A stretch of 59,425 nt of DNA, taken from the NCBI GenBank assembly GCA_003942085.1, contig DQIQ01000001.1:88950-148374 (forward strand), given 5' to 3'. The notes under the pieces are model-generated. The model was not told where the DNA came from and made no database searches. It was given only the letters and a program-made list of their open reading frames with translations. The stretch comes from Thermoplasmata archaeon. Its GTDB lineage: Archaea > Thermoplasmatota > E2 > DHVEG-1. The position numbers were made by a program, and so were the translations under genes. Every line of letters starts with the position of its first letter. Positions within the stretch are counted from its first letter, which is position 1. This document shows positions 18,401-27,042 of the stretch, piece by piece.

Positions 18401-19566
18401 AACGTATCTTTCTAGATCATGCATCATCCACGAAAGTTGACGATGAAGTAATCCAAGCAATGCTTCCTTTTTTTTCGAAATTTTACGGGAATCCGTCGTC
18501 GATTCACGCGTTCGGGCGGGAAGCACGAGAAGCAGTGGATGCTGCAAGGACCCATGTCGGTGAAATACTTGGTGCCCGCGACGATGAAATCATTTTTACT
18601 GCTGGTGGAACAGAGTCAGATAACCTTGCCATAAAAGGAATAGCCTATTTGAACAAAGATAAAAGGACGACCAAAGGACCACATATCATCACATCGACCA
18701 TTGAACACCCCGGAGTCCTTGAAGCCTGTCGACATTTAGAGACACAAGGATTCCAAGTCAAGTACGTTCCTGTCGACAACCAAGGCATCGTCGACCTGGA
18801 ATCACTGCGAGACTCGATTTCAAAAAACACATTCCTCCTTACTTTTATGTTTGCGAACAACGAAATCGGGACTATCGAACCAATCGAGGAGATCGGTAAG
18901 ATTGCCCAGGAACATGACATCATCTTCCACACCGATGCGGTCCAAGCGGTTGCAAAGGTTCCTATTGATGTCAAGAAACAACATATCGACTTACTTGCAT
19001 TATCATCCCACAAGATCTACGGACCAAAAGGAATAGGGGCACTGTATATCCGCAATGGTATCAAGGTCCAGCCAATCATCCATGGAGGGGGACACGAAAA
19101 AGGCATCAGGAGCAGCACCCTTAATACCCCAGGCATCGTCGGTCTGGGAAAAGCCTGTGAACTTGCAACAAAACGAATGAAAAAAGATAATATCTACATA
19201 AAGACTTTACGAGATCTTCTCATAAAAAATATATTACAGATTGAAGAAAGCCATTTGAACGGTCATCCTGAGAAACGTCTGATGAACAACGCACATTTCC
19301 GATTCACCGGGATTGAAGGCGAATCACTACTCCTCGGCCTAGATGAACAGGGAATTGCGACATCAACAGGGTCCGCCTGCTCATCTCAGAAGCTGCAGGC
19401 ATCCCATGTGCTCCTCGCGATAGGATTAGATCCTGTGCAAGCACATGGATCACTACGGCTCTCCCTGGGCAGAGAAAACACCAAAGAAGAAATAACCTAT
19501 GCCTCAAAAGCAATCCCTCAGATTGTTGACAAACTGCGTAATATGTCTCCACTGTGGAACCGATAA
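18397..19566 (+). CDS. Cysteine desulfurase (NifS/IscS class)
   Basis: The 389-residue PLP enzyme starts RIFLDHASSTKVD, has the PLP Schiff-base Lys in SSHKIYGPKG (K206) with the preceding His, and the active Cys in STGSACSSQ (C328) on a class-I type loop. It moves sulfur from Cys to Fe-S clusters or thiolated RNA. GGTGAG inside the end of nadA is its ribosome binding site. Being coupled to nadA, and followed 3 nt later by queC, it probably serves NadA cluster assembly; a wider housekeeping role is likely if no other copy exists. Confidence 0.94.
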   Translation: MKRIFLDHASSTKVDDEVIQAMLPFFSKFYGNPSSIHAFGREAREAVDAARTHVGEILGARDDEIIFTAGGTESDNLAIKGIAYLNKDKRTTKGPHIITSTIEHPGVLEACRHLETQGFQVKYVPVDNQGIVDLESLRDSISKNTFLLTFMFANNEIGTIEPIEEIGKIAQEHDIIFHTDAVQAVAKVPIDVKKQHIDLLALSSHKIYGPKGIGALYIRNGIKVQPIIHGGGHEKGIRSSTLNTPGIVGLGKACELATKRMKKDNIYIKTLRDLLIKNILQIEESHLNGHPEKRLMNNAHFRFTGIEGESLLLGLDEQGIATSTGSACSSQKLQASHVLLAIGLDPVQAHGSLRLSLGRENTKEEITYASKAIPQIVDKLRNMSPLWNR

Positions 19567-19569
19567 GAT

Positions 19570-20277
19570 ATGGCGAAAAAAGCGGTGTGTCTTATCTCTG
19601 GCGGTCTTGATTCGGCGGTGACCGCTTTTATCGCAAAAAAACAGGGATACGACCTTTATGCGTTGTCGTTTCGCTATGGCCAACGACATACAAAAGAACT
19701 TTTGTGTGCGAAGAAAATTTCTCAAGCAGTAGAAGCGATAGATCATGTCATCTTAACTATTGATCTTCAAAAATTTGGTGGGTCTTCCCTCTTTACCAAC
19801 TCAGCTCGTCAGATTAAAAATCACGCGTTGAAAAACATTGGAAAAACGATTCCTTCGACCTATGTTCCAGCACGAAACACGATTTTTCTTTCGTTCGCAC
19901 TTGCCTATGCTGAAACTATTAAGGCCGATGCCATCTTCATTGGGATTAATGCGGTGGATTACTCAGCGTATCCTGATTGCAGACCTAAATATCTACAAGC
20001 GTATCAGCACCTGGCAAATCTTGCAACAAAGCGAGGGATCGAAGGAAAAACAGTGCGCATCATAGCACCTCTTCTGCATCTTTCAAAAACTGAAATAATC
20101 AAGAAAGGCACACGATTGAAGGTTCCCTATGGGAAGACCTGGTCGTGTTACCGAGGGAATGTTAAAGCGTGCGGTCGCTGTGATTCCTGTCTGTTACGTT
20201 TTGCAGGTTTTCAAGGAGCAGGATTAAAAGACCCAGTTCCGTATGCGACCAACTTAAAGACAGAACGAAAAGAATAG
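19570..20277 (+). CDS. queC: 7-cyano-7-deazaguanine synthase QueC
   Basis: The 235-residue ATP-dependent enzyme converts 7-carboxy-7-deazaguanine to preQ0, precursor of archaeosine in tRNA. It has the PP-loop SGGLDSAVTAF (residues 10-20), FRYGQRH, VPARNTIFLS and GINAVDYSAYPDCRP, and the C-terminal zinc site C-x(7)-C-x2-C-x2-C (CYRGNVKACGRCDSC). It closes the nadA-desulfurase-queC run; an oligo-T tract follows. The grouping with QueC is unusual, since QueD, QueE and FolE are not adjacent. Confidence 0.96.
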   Translation: MAKKAVCLISGGLDSAVTAFIAKKQGYDLYALSFRYGQRHTKELLCAKKISQAVEAIDHVILTIDLQKFGGSSLFTNSARQIKNHALKNIGKTIPSTYVPARNTIFLSFALAYAETIKADAIFIGINAVDYSAYPDCRPKYLQAYQHLANLATKRGIEGKTVRIIAPLLHLSKTEIIKKGTRLKVPYGKTWSCYRGNVKACGRCDSCLLRFAGFQGAGLKDPVPYATNLKTERKE

Positions 20278-20353
20278 GGATCAGGGTAAGGTTATCTGAT
20301 TATTTGATATTTCGATGACTTTTTATAAAATCTTCAAACGAGCTTACAAAAAA

Positions 20354-20364
20354 TTTGTTTTTTT
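20354..20364 (+). terminator. Oligo-T tract after queC
   Basis: TTTGTTTTTTT lies about 80 bp after the queC stop and before the promoter of the next gene. It is a plausible terminator of the nadA-desulfurase-queC transcript; no hairpin is needed in archaea. Confidence 0.35.
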
Positions 20365-20480
20365 AACGAAACCTTTCAAATGAGCCTGAATAAAAAACAA
20401 TTAATGTTTAATATAATGAACTGTAGAATCATAATAATAAAAAAACATTCCTTTATGCCTGGTTCAAGTTCGTTTTAGGA

Positions 20481-20492
20481 AAATTTATTAAT
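20481..20492 (+). promoter_or_regulatory. TATA box of the repeat-helix protein gene
   Basis: AAATTTATTAAT is centred about 29 bp before the ATG at 20517. With no Shine-Dalgarno in front of that ATG, a leaderless transcript is predicted. The 200 bp before it are AT-rich and show no gene. Confidence 0.45.
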
Positions 20493-20516
20493 ACGGGACT
20501 ACTCTTTTCCAGGACG

Positions 20517-23500
20517 ATGGTGCGAGAGAGAAAAACGAAAGTTATAGATATAGATAAATTGCACGAGTTAATAGATAGTGCATCTCTGCCTAAAGAAAGA
20601 GCACCATCATCGCATGACACTGAAAAATTGGAATCTTTTCGAAAACGATTATCCGATGAATCAATAAATAAAAACAAAAAAGTTTTTTTATCTGATGTGA
20701 GACACACATCATCAGAAATTTTGAAGCCACAAGTTGTTGTCCATAAACGAGAAGAATTCCCCAAAAAGGAAGAAAAAGTAATTCAGATAAACCTAGGCCC
20801 AAAGACAATAAAAAACCAAAAAGAAGAAGTGGTCGTGGCATTTATACCTGTAAACGAGGATCTTTTTGCCTCAGAACTGCTCTATGAGATTGAAAAGATC
20901 GCTGTTCAAAAGGAAGAATTCACTGAAGAAAAACCAAAAAAATTATTAAAAAAATCAGAGATTCAAAAAGAATTCACACCGGTTCTTTCTGTTCGGAAGA
21001 GAAAAGAGGATGATCTTCCTGAATGGGAGCCGGTAAAAAATAAAAACATAGACACAGAAAATGCGGATAGTACAAAAAGGAAGTCGACTGAGGAATATCC
21101 TCCTGAGTTTCAACACATTGAGGCGAAAAAACCATCGTCACCATCCTTTTCTCATAAACAAGAAAGCAATATGCATTTAATCGAACTCGTTGAATTTACC
21201 ATGATAGAAACCGAGAAAGATAGAATAGAACAATTAGAAGAGCGGAAAAAGGGAAAAAAGGAACACGAACAAAAAAAGACAGAAGAGAAACATAAAAAAC
21301 AAGAAGTAAAGGAAAAAAAAATGGAATCTGAACATCTGGTAAATGAACAGAAAATGAAATTAGAATTAGACCAAGTAAAATTCCAGCATAGGCAACAAGA
21401 AAAACAAAAACATGAGGAATTAGATAAGAAAAAAGCTGCTGCTCGAGCTGAAGAAAAAGAGCGAAAAGAACATCTATTTTTAAAAGAACGTGAAGAGAAA
21501 ACCCGATTAAAACAAACAGTGCTGCAAAAAAAGGACAAAGAGGAACACAAACAAAAAAAGATAGAAGGGAAACAGGAAAAACAAAATGAAACGGAGAAAA
21601 AAAAGGAAGAAAAACGTCTAACAAAAGAACACAAAAAGGAATTAAAAATAGAAAAAATAGAATCCCGGCACAAACAACAAGAAGAACAAAAACAAAAGGA
21701 AATAGAAAAGAAAAAAGCCGCAGATCTGGCAAAAGAAAAAAAACTAGAAACAAAAAGACAAGTAAAAGCACAGAAAAAGAAATTAAAACTGGAACTAATA
21801 GAAAACCGACACAAACAACAAGAAGAACAAAAACAAAAGGAATTAGAGAAGAAAAAAGCTGCTGCTCGAGCTGAAGAAAAAGAGCGAAAAGAACAGCGAC
21901 TTTTAAAGGAACGTAAGGAGAAAGCACGATTAAAACAAATAGAGAAACAAAAAAAGGAAAAAGAAGAGTACGAACAAAAAAAGATAGAAGAAAAACTAGT
22001 TAAACAAAAAGAAAAAGAAAAAAAACTAGAAGAAGAACAGCGTACAAAAGAACAGAAAAAGAAATTAGAATTAAAACAAATAGAATCCCAACACAAACAA
22101 CAAGAAGAACAAAAACAAAAGGAAATAGAAAAGAAAAAAGCCGCAGATCTAGCAAAAGAAAAAAAACACGAAGAAACAAGACTTCTAAAAGAACGTAAGG
22201 AGAAAGCACGATTAAAACAATTAGAAGAGCGGAAAAAGGAAAAAGAAGCACAAAAACAAAAAAAGATAGATGAGAAACAAGCAAACCAAAAAGAAAAAGA
22301 AAAAATACTAGAAGCAAAACGATTGGCAAAAGAACACGATAAGAAATTAAAAGTAGAGTGGATAGAATTCAAACATAAGCAGCGACAAAATCAGAAACGA
22401 AAGGTTTTGGAAAAGAAAAAAGCAGCAGTTGAAGCAAAAGAAAAAGATCACGAAGAAGCCAGACTTTTAAAAGACCGCGAAAAGAAAATACGATTAGACC
22501 AAATAGCGCTACAACAAAAGGAAAAAGAAGAACGCACACAAAAAATGATCAAAGAGACACAATCAAAACAAAAAGCAAAAGAAAAAAAACTAGAATCAAA
22601 GATACTAGTAAAAGAACAGAAAAAGAAATTAAAATTGGAACAAATAGAAAACCGACACAAACAACAAGAAGAACAAAAACAAAAGGAAATAGAAAAGACA
22701 AAAGCCGCAATATTAGCAAAAGAAAAAGAACAGGAAGAAGCCAGATTTTTAAAAGAACGCGAAAAGAAAACACGATCGGTACAATTAGAGAAACAGAATT
22801 TCAATGAGATAAAAAAAGAAAAGAAAGTGGTTTTAGCACCTTCAGTTATTAAAAGTAGTACAGCAGAAGGCAAAACAGAAATTTCTAGTATCGAAGGAAA
22901 TAAACTAGAAAAAACTTATAACAATATTTTAGCGGTTCAAAAGGAAGAACACATACTCGCGACCCCTCAAGAGTCTTTCAATAAAGAAACTCATGACGAG
23001 ATAAATGGTTCTGTCCCTGCTGTTACAAAGGATCTATCAACACAGGAGACACAAAAACAAACGTTAAAGGCAAAAAAACAAGAGGAGAAGCGACTTGCGA
23101 AGGAAATGAAACAGAAGCAACGTCAGGATCGATTGGAATTAAAAAGGAAAGAAAAAGAGCAAGCGCAGCAACAGATGTTAGAGAAGAAACAACGAGCGAA
23201 ACTTTTCGATGTAGACAAGGAAACAAAAGAAAAATTGAAACAGAAAAAATTGGAAGAAAAACTTGCACAGAAAGAAGCAAAGGAAAAAGAGCGTGAGAAG
23301 ATAAGACGCAAAAAAGAAGAAGAGAGAAAAAATCAACAAATACTTACCGTGAAAGAAATCGAATTAAAACAAAAAGAAAAAACAGAAAAAAAACAGAAAG
23401 AAGCTGAGCGGAAAAAAGAAAGACTGCATTTGAGTAGACTTGATATCGGAAGGGCAAAAGATAACGGAGCCATCGATGAACGTAAACAAGCGGAACAACA

Positions 23501-23924
23501 GAAAAATACAATGGCTTTGGTCAGAATTGCTGCAGAAGAAAAAGAAAATCGTAAAACGAAGTCCTTTGAACGAAAGAGACAAAAAGAGCAGAAAATTAAG
23601 GAAAAAGAAGAGCAGAAATTAAAAATAAGCGAAGAGATGAAAGCAATGAAGAAAATGGATCTACACATGCAAGAAGAAATCATTAAGCAAAAACAAACCG
23701 GCCAAACAGAAAGGAATGATGCCTTTGTCGCATTTGATAATATCAATCAAGAGATCGCAGTTATTCTCAGCGCTAACGGATATAACACAGTTGAAAAGTT
23801 GCGACAGGCAACGGTAAAGAATCTTGTGAAAATTGGATTAAAGAAAAAAATTGCGCAACGGATCCTTGCAGAAAGTGAGGATTTTGTTGAATGGGAAACG
23901 TTTGATGCTGATGAACATTTTTAA
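20517..23924 (+). CDS. Giant charged-helix (single-alpha-helix-like) protein with C-terminal helix-hairpin-helix
   Basis: The 1135-residue protein has no signal peptide or membrane helix. Residues 1-239 are mixed and polar; residues 240-756 are eleven head-to-tail units of exactly 47 residues, rich in Lys, Glu, Gln and Arg and with almost no hydrophobic heptad core; residues ~850-1070 are a second charged helical stretch; residues ~1078-1135 form a helix-hairpin-helix-like module (VILSANGYNTVEKLRQATVK, VKIGLKKKIAQRILAE). Such E/K/R-rich sequence forms long isolated helices or loose coiled coils. The HhH end suggests contact with DNA, RNA or another HhH partner. It stands alone between the queC run and the convergent signal peptidase gene. 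Function is unknown; bacterial TolA/SMC-like annotation by composition would be unsafe. Confidence 0.85.
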   Translation: MVRERKTKVIDIDKLHELIDSASLPKERAPSSHDTEKLESFRKRLSDESINKNKKVFLSDVRHTSSEILKPQVVVHKREEFPKKEEKVIQINLGPKTIKNQKEEVVVAFIPVNEDLFASELLYEIEKIAVQKEEFTEEKPKKLLKKSEIQKEFTPVLSVRKRKEDDLPEWEPVKNKNIDTENADSTKRKSTEEYPPEFQHIEAKKPSSPSFSHKQESNMHLIELVEFTMIETEKDRIEQLEERKKGKKEHEQKKTEEKHKKQEVKEKKMESEHLVNEQKMKLELDQVKFQHRQQEKQKHEELDKKKAAARAEEKERKEHLFLKEREEKTRLKQTVLQKKDKEEHKQKKIEGKQEKQNETEKKKEEKRLTKEHKKELKIEKIESRHKQQEEQKQKEIEKKKAADLAKEKKLETKRQVKAQKKKLKLELIENRHKQQEEQKQKELEKKKAAARAEEKERKEQRLLKERKEKARLKQIEKQKKEKEEYEQKKIEEKLVKQKEKEKKLEEEQRTKEQKKKLELKQIESQHKQQEEQKQKEIEKKKAADLAKEKKHEETRLLKERKEKARLKQLEERKKEKEAQKQKKIDEKQANQKEKEKILEAKRLAKEHDKKLKVEWIEFKHKQRQNQKRKVLEKKKAAVEAKEKDHEEARLLKDREKKIRLDQIALQQKEKEERTQKMIKETQSKQKAKEKKLESKILVKEQKKKLKLEQIENRHKQQEEQKQKEIEKTKAAILAKEKEQEEARFLKEREKKTRSVQLEKQNFNEIKKEKKVVLAPSVIKSSTAEGKTEISSIEGNKLEKTYNNILAVQKEEHILATPQESFNKETHDEINGSVPAVTKDLSTQETQKQTLKAKKQEEKRLAKEMKQKQRQDRLELKRKEKEQAQQQMLEKKQRAKLFDVDKETKEKLKQKKLEEKLAQKEAKEKEREKIRRKKEEERKNQQILTVKEIELKQKEKTEKKQKEAERKKERLHLSRLDIGRAKDNGAIDERKQAEQQKNTMALVRIAAEEKENRKTKSFERKRQKEQKIKEKEEQKLKISEEMKAMKKMDLHMQEEIIKQKQTGQTERNDAFVAFDNINQEIAVILSANGYNTVEKLRQATVKNLVKIGLKKKIAQRILAESEDFVEWETFDADEHF
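21234..22784 (+). repeat. Eleven tandem 141-bp (47-codon) repeats
   Basis: Units start every 141 bp from 21234 to 22644 with no insertion or deletion (10 x 141 = 1410). They alternate mostly between type A (IESQHKQQEEQKQKEIEKKK-like start) and type B (LEERKKEKEAQKQKK-like start), giving a 94-residue super-repeat; unit 4 is an A-start/B-end hybrid. Some A units are nearly identical in DNA: the string CACAAACAACAAGAAGAACA occurs at 21669, 21810, 22092 and 22656, always a multiple of 141 apart. This marks recent duplication or gene conversion. Confidence 0.9.
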
Positions 23925-24053
23925 AGAAAAACAAATTCTCATTTCAAATACCAGTAAATACTTCTCCTTAAAAGATTGAATTACTACCTCCGAGAAATTT
24001 TACCAACATCTCAATAATATCAAACAGAACAGGTTTGATGGAGGTTACTGGAA

Positions 24054-24866
24054 TCAAACCTTGTTTTTACGTTTTTTCAGATAATCGTATACATCAAGGA
24101 TAATAGGTATTGATATAAGAATTGCAATCACGATGCCAAGGCAAATCATACTATCCTGATGAACATTTCCCACGGTATTCTTGCCGTGAAGGACATCCTC
24201 GAAAAAGAGATTAATGGTCCCTAGCCAGGGAATCTCAAAGCGTGCCTTTCCCGATATCCAATCCAGTTGAACGGGTTCAGGACAAATATCAGTAATTTCA
24301 TCAATGACGTCATTATTATCGCCTTTTGTAAGAAAACCTGAATGGGTCCATCCTGGATTAGCATTGTACAATCCTAATTGAGGTATGGTCAGACTCGTTT
24401 TATTGTAAATGCCATAATCAAGAATTGTATAGGTCGTTTGACCGTCGTTGTTGTACACATCAACCCAGCACATTGCCCGATGAATAATCTGCGATACGTC
24501 GGTGCGTCCTAACGGCCTATAGATAATCACATCACCGTAATTACCGTAGGTCTGCCAACCATTCTCAGCTTCAGCACCTTTAATAGGACCACCATGCGGG
24601 ATGACATCACTTCGCTTTGAAACCTTCTGAACGAGAACCATATCTCCTGCATCAATGGTCCCCAACCGTCCAAATGGAGAATTGGGGTGCTCCATACTTC
24701 CTGATTCGATCGCAACCATTGGAGCAGCAAACCACTGACCGGTATACCCCCATAAAAGCATTAAAATAACAAATACAGCAAGTAGCGCGACGACGACATC
24801 GCGAACAATCGATATTTTATTGTTCTCGCTTTTCCAAAACTGGATAAACATTTTCTTGATGTTCAT
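24054..24866 (-). CDS. Archaeal signal peptidase I (S26, Ser-His type)
   Basis: The 270-residue membrane protease has an N-terminal membrane helix (VVVALLAVFVILMLLWGY), the nucleophile Ser in IESGSMEHPNSP, a DMVLVQKV strand, the His in QIIHRAM that replaces the bacterial Lys, and the late box TKGDNND with acidic residues. A second helix near the C-terminus (MICLGIVIAILISIPIIL) ends in a basic tail. It is longer than common archaeal enzymes because of about 60 residues between the His and the GDN box. It removes signal peptides from exported proteins, many of which are encoded in this window. The ATG at 24866 is chosen; a frame to 24878 uses TTG on the nob1 stop. Confidence 0.9.
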   Translation of the reverse strand: MNIKKMFIQFWKSENNKISIVRDVVVALLAVFVILMLLWGYTGQWFAAPMVAIESGSMEHPNSPFGRLGTIDAGDMVLVQKVSKRSDVIPHGGPIKGAEAENGWQTYGNYGDVIIYRPLGRTDVSQIIHRAMCWVDVYNNDGQTTYTILDYGIYNKTSLTIPQLGLYNANPGWTHSGFLTKGDNNDVIDEITDICPEPVQLDWISGKARFEIPWLGTINLFFEDVLHGKNTVGNVHQDSMICLGIVIAILISIPIILDVYDYLKKRKNKV

Positions 24867-24878
24867 GCACTCACACAA

Positions 24879-25394
24879 TCAAAGATTTTTTTTATGTAAC
24901 AGAGAACTTTTTGTCGATGTTCCACAGATGGGACAGATTTTTTTAATTTCTTTAAACTGTTTTCCGCACCCTGGACAACGAGACACCCATTTAAACTTTT
25001 TTGTTATTCCTTTCTGCATGAAGCCTTGAAATTTTATATCCAAGGTCGCTGCGACGTTCTGAATTGAATAATCATCACTCAGAATCGTTGCTTCTTGGTC
25101 AGGTTTTTTGTTGATATCGATAGCGAGCGCCACAACTTCGATATCCGCTAAAGAGAGTCTGCGATCATCACCGGTTTGCTGAGCGGTTTTTTTCGCACAA
25201 GCTATTGCCTCCAAGGTTGGTGCGTGAATCCCTAGACCGGTTTCCTTGAGTAATTCAAAGGTCTGGAAGTCTCGTCCGCCTGGACTAAGCTCGTCAGAAA
25301 CACCTGGTGTTGTGACAAGTAATACATTATCAATAGCAATTGGTTTTCCTGAAAGAATCGCAGAAGTATCGATGATGAAAACTTGTTTTTTCAT
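24879..25394 (-). CDS. nob1: Nob1-like endoribonuclease (PIN domain plus zinc ribbon)
   Basis: The 171-residue protein has a PIN domain with acidic residues in FIIDTSAIL, VSDEL, LSLADIEVVALA and ILSDDYSIQN, and a C-terminal zinc ribbon C-x2-C...C-x2-C (CPGCGKQ, CPICG). Nob1 makes the 3' cut that matures 16S rRNA. It lies between hisS and the signal peptidase on one strand, 18 nt after hisS. Confidence 0.92.
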   Translation of the reverse strand: MKKQVFIIDTSAILSGKPIAIDNVLLVTTPGVSDELSPGGRDFQTFELLKETGLGIHAPTLEAIACAKKTAQQTGDDRRLSLADIEVVALAIDINKKPDQEATILSDDYSIQNVAATLDIKFQGFMQKGITKKFKWVSRCPGCGKQFKEIKKICPICGTSTKSSLLHKKNL

Positions 25395-25412
25395 TGGAAA
25401 TCCTTTTGTTGG

Positions 25413-26681
25413 TTAGGTCTTTTTAAGTTTTCCATAGATCTCGGTAATCGCAACTGTTTCCTGATTTCCGGTTTTCATATCACGTAAAATGACAGTTTTT
25501 TTCTCTAGTTCTTTTGGTCCAACGATGATGACTTTGTCAACATGTTTTGCATCCGCGTACTTCAGGGATTTTCCCATTCCTCGTCTGAGTTGGTCAAAGT
25601 CAACAGAGATATTGTGGTTTCGCAATTGTTGAGCAATCTCAATAGATGTCGAAACCATGTCTTGATTAACCGGGATGATGAACACATCGAGTTTTGAAGG
25701 AGGAAAGATGAAGCCTTCTGCTTCAAGAGCAAGAATGGTTCGGTCAAAACCGACCGCAAACCCGGCGGTCGGAACCACAGTGCCGCCAAACAAAGAGACA
25801 AGCTCATAGGAGCCTCCTCCACAGAGTTGTTTTTCTGCTCCGAGGACTGGTGCATCGATTTCAAAGACCAAACCTTTGTAATAATCAAGTCCCCGTACAA
25901 TACTCAATTTTATTTCAAACTCATTGACATGAAATGCGTTTTTCAGCAGATCAAGGATTGCTTCCATGCTGTGTAGCTCTTTCATCGCATCATGATCGTC
26001 AGCGATAAACGATCGAATCTCGCCGATATCTGAACTTTGAAGAACACTGATGAATGAATCGATCTCCTTCTCAGAAACATTGCACTCTCCAAGAGCGATT
26101 TTTAAATCATCGAACAGTGACTTATCGATCAATGGTAAGAGTGTTTTTTGATCATCTTTGAGGAGTTTCAATTTTTTAAACATGGCACTGATAATGGTAA
26201 GATTCCCTAGGTTAATCCGAACATTTTTTAGACCTGTGTTTTTCAAAAGAGTAAATGCAAGGGCGAGTAACTCTGCTGTCGCTTCGAAGGTATCTGCTCC
26301 GATGATTTCACAGCCTGCTTGTTGAAACTCCCGGTATCTTCCCTTCTGTGGTCTGTCATACCGATAGCAGTTCCCAAAGTAAAACAATTTCAGTGGTTTT
26401 GGTTCCATCTGTAACCTTTCGACATAAAAACGGATCACAGGAGCGGTAAGCTCCGGCCGTAATGCTAGTTCGCGTCCACCTTTATCAGTAAATGTGTACA
26501 ACTCATTGATAATTGATTCACCTGATTTCGCGGTGAACAGCTCTAAATTCTCAAAGGTGGGTGTCTGGATTTCGCCGTACCCAAATGAGGTAAAAGTGGT
26601 AGCCATGTTCTGTTCTAAATAGCGACGTTTCTGCATCTCATTTGGAGTAAAATCTCTGGTCCCTCGAGGTACCTGAAACAT
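25413..26681 (-). CDS. hisS: Histidyl-tRNA synthetase
   Basis: The 422-residue class II synthetase begins MFQVPRGTRDFTPNEM. Motif 2 is GNCYRYDRPQKGRYREFQQAGCE (residues ~107-129, the QxG ATP-contact region), the His-specific segment is VRGLDYYKGLVFE, motif 3 is AVGFDRTILAL, and a C-terminal anticodon domain follows (residues ~330-420). On the minus strand ACATAATTAAGG near 26708 lies about 27 bp before the ATG, so a leaderless start of the hisS-nob1-signal peptidase unit is likely. Confidence 0.96.
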   Translation of the reverse strand: MFQVPRGTRDFTPNEMQKRRYLEQNMATTFTSFGYGEIQTPTFENLELFTAKSGESIINELYTFTDKGGRELALRPELTAPVIRFYVERLQMEPKPLKLFYFGNCYRYDRPQKGRYREFQQAGCEIIGADTFEATAELLALAFTLLKNTGLKNVRINLGNLTIISAMFKKLKLLKDDQKTLLPLIDKSLFDDLKIALGECNVSEKEIDSFISVLQSSDIGEIRSFIADDHDAMKELHSMEAILDLLKNAFHVNEFEIKLSIVRGLDYYKGLVFEIDAPVLGAEKQLCGGGSYELVSLFGGTVVPTAGFAVGFDRTILALEAEGFIFPPSKLDVFIIPVNQDMVSTSIEIAQQLRNHNISVDFDQLRRGMGKSLKYADAKHVDKVIIVGPKELEKKTVILRDMKTGNQETVAITEIYGKLKKT

Positions 26682-26719
26682 GAGGAGTCGTATAGTAGGA
26701 ATTCCTTAATTATGTTTCT

Positions 26720-27030
26720 CTTAGTAACTGTGTAAGGGATGTATGTGTGTTTTTAAAAAAATATAACTGTTTGGGATTGGTGGAGAAAATTGACCTATGA
26801 CTCCATCCTTGGAATTAGTAAATTATAAGCGTTTGCGACCGAATAAAAATTTGAGAATATTTTACTTCCTTTAGAACTATCCTATACCCTGGATTTACTG
26901 TGCGAAATTATCTAGGGCAAACAACAGAGATTTTTCAAATAATATCCTGAAGGTATACAATATCATAGAAAAATAGGCAAAAACTTCTTTTAGCAGTATC
27001 TGTTACACCCCATGAATTTCCCAACTAATG
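26720..27030. other. AT-rich intergenic gap, nothing recognised
   Basis: The gap between the divergent hisS and bioY genes is about 360 bp. Apart from the hisS TATA box near 26708, it shows AT-rich sequence with TATA-like strings (for example AAGGTATACAATATC near 26951) but no convincing dyad operator, RNA fold or reading frame. A biotin-responsive element was looked for and not found. Confidence 0.3.
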
Positions 27031-27042
27031 AGGTTGATTCAT

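Noticed and set aside
21152-22372. Long antisense open frame of about 406 codons (Phe/Ser/Cys-rich) and several others across the repeat-helix gene
   Set aside because: They are the complement of Lys/Glu-rich codons (AAA, GAA) with few chances for stops; the products are low-complexity Phe/Ser/Cys and the sense gene explains the region.
21234-22784. Regular 141-bp spacing taken as a CRISPR-like or satellite DNA array
   Set aside because: The period is an exact multiple of three, units stay in one open frame without stops, and there is no repeat-spacer pattern.
26720-27030. Possible tRNA or riboswitch in the hisS-bioY gap
   Set aside because: No tRNA consensus arms and no stable nested stem were found by reading both strands.
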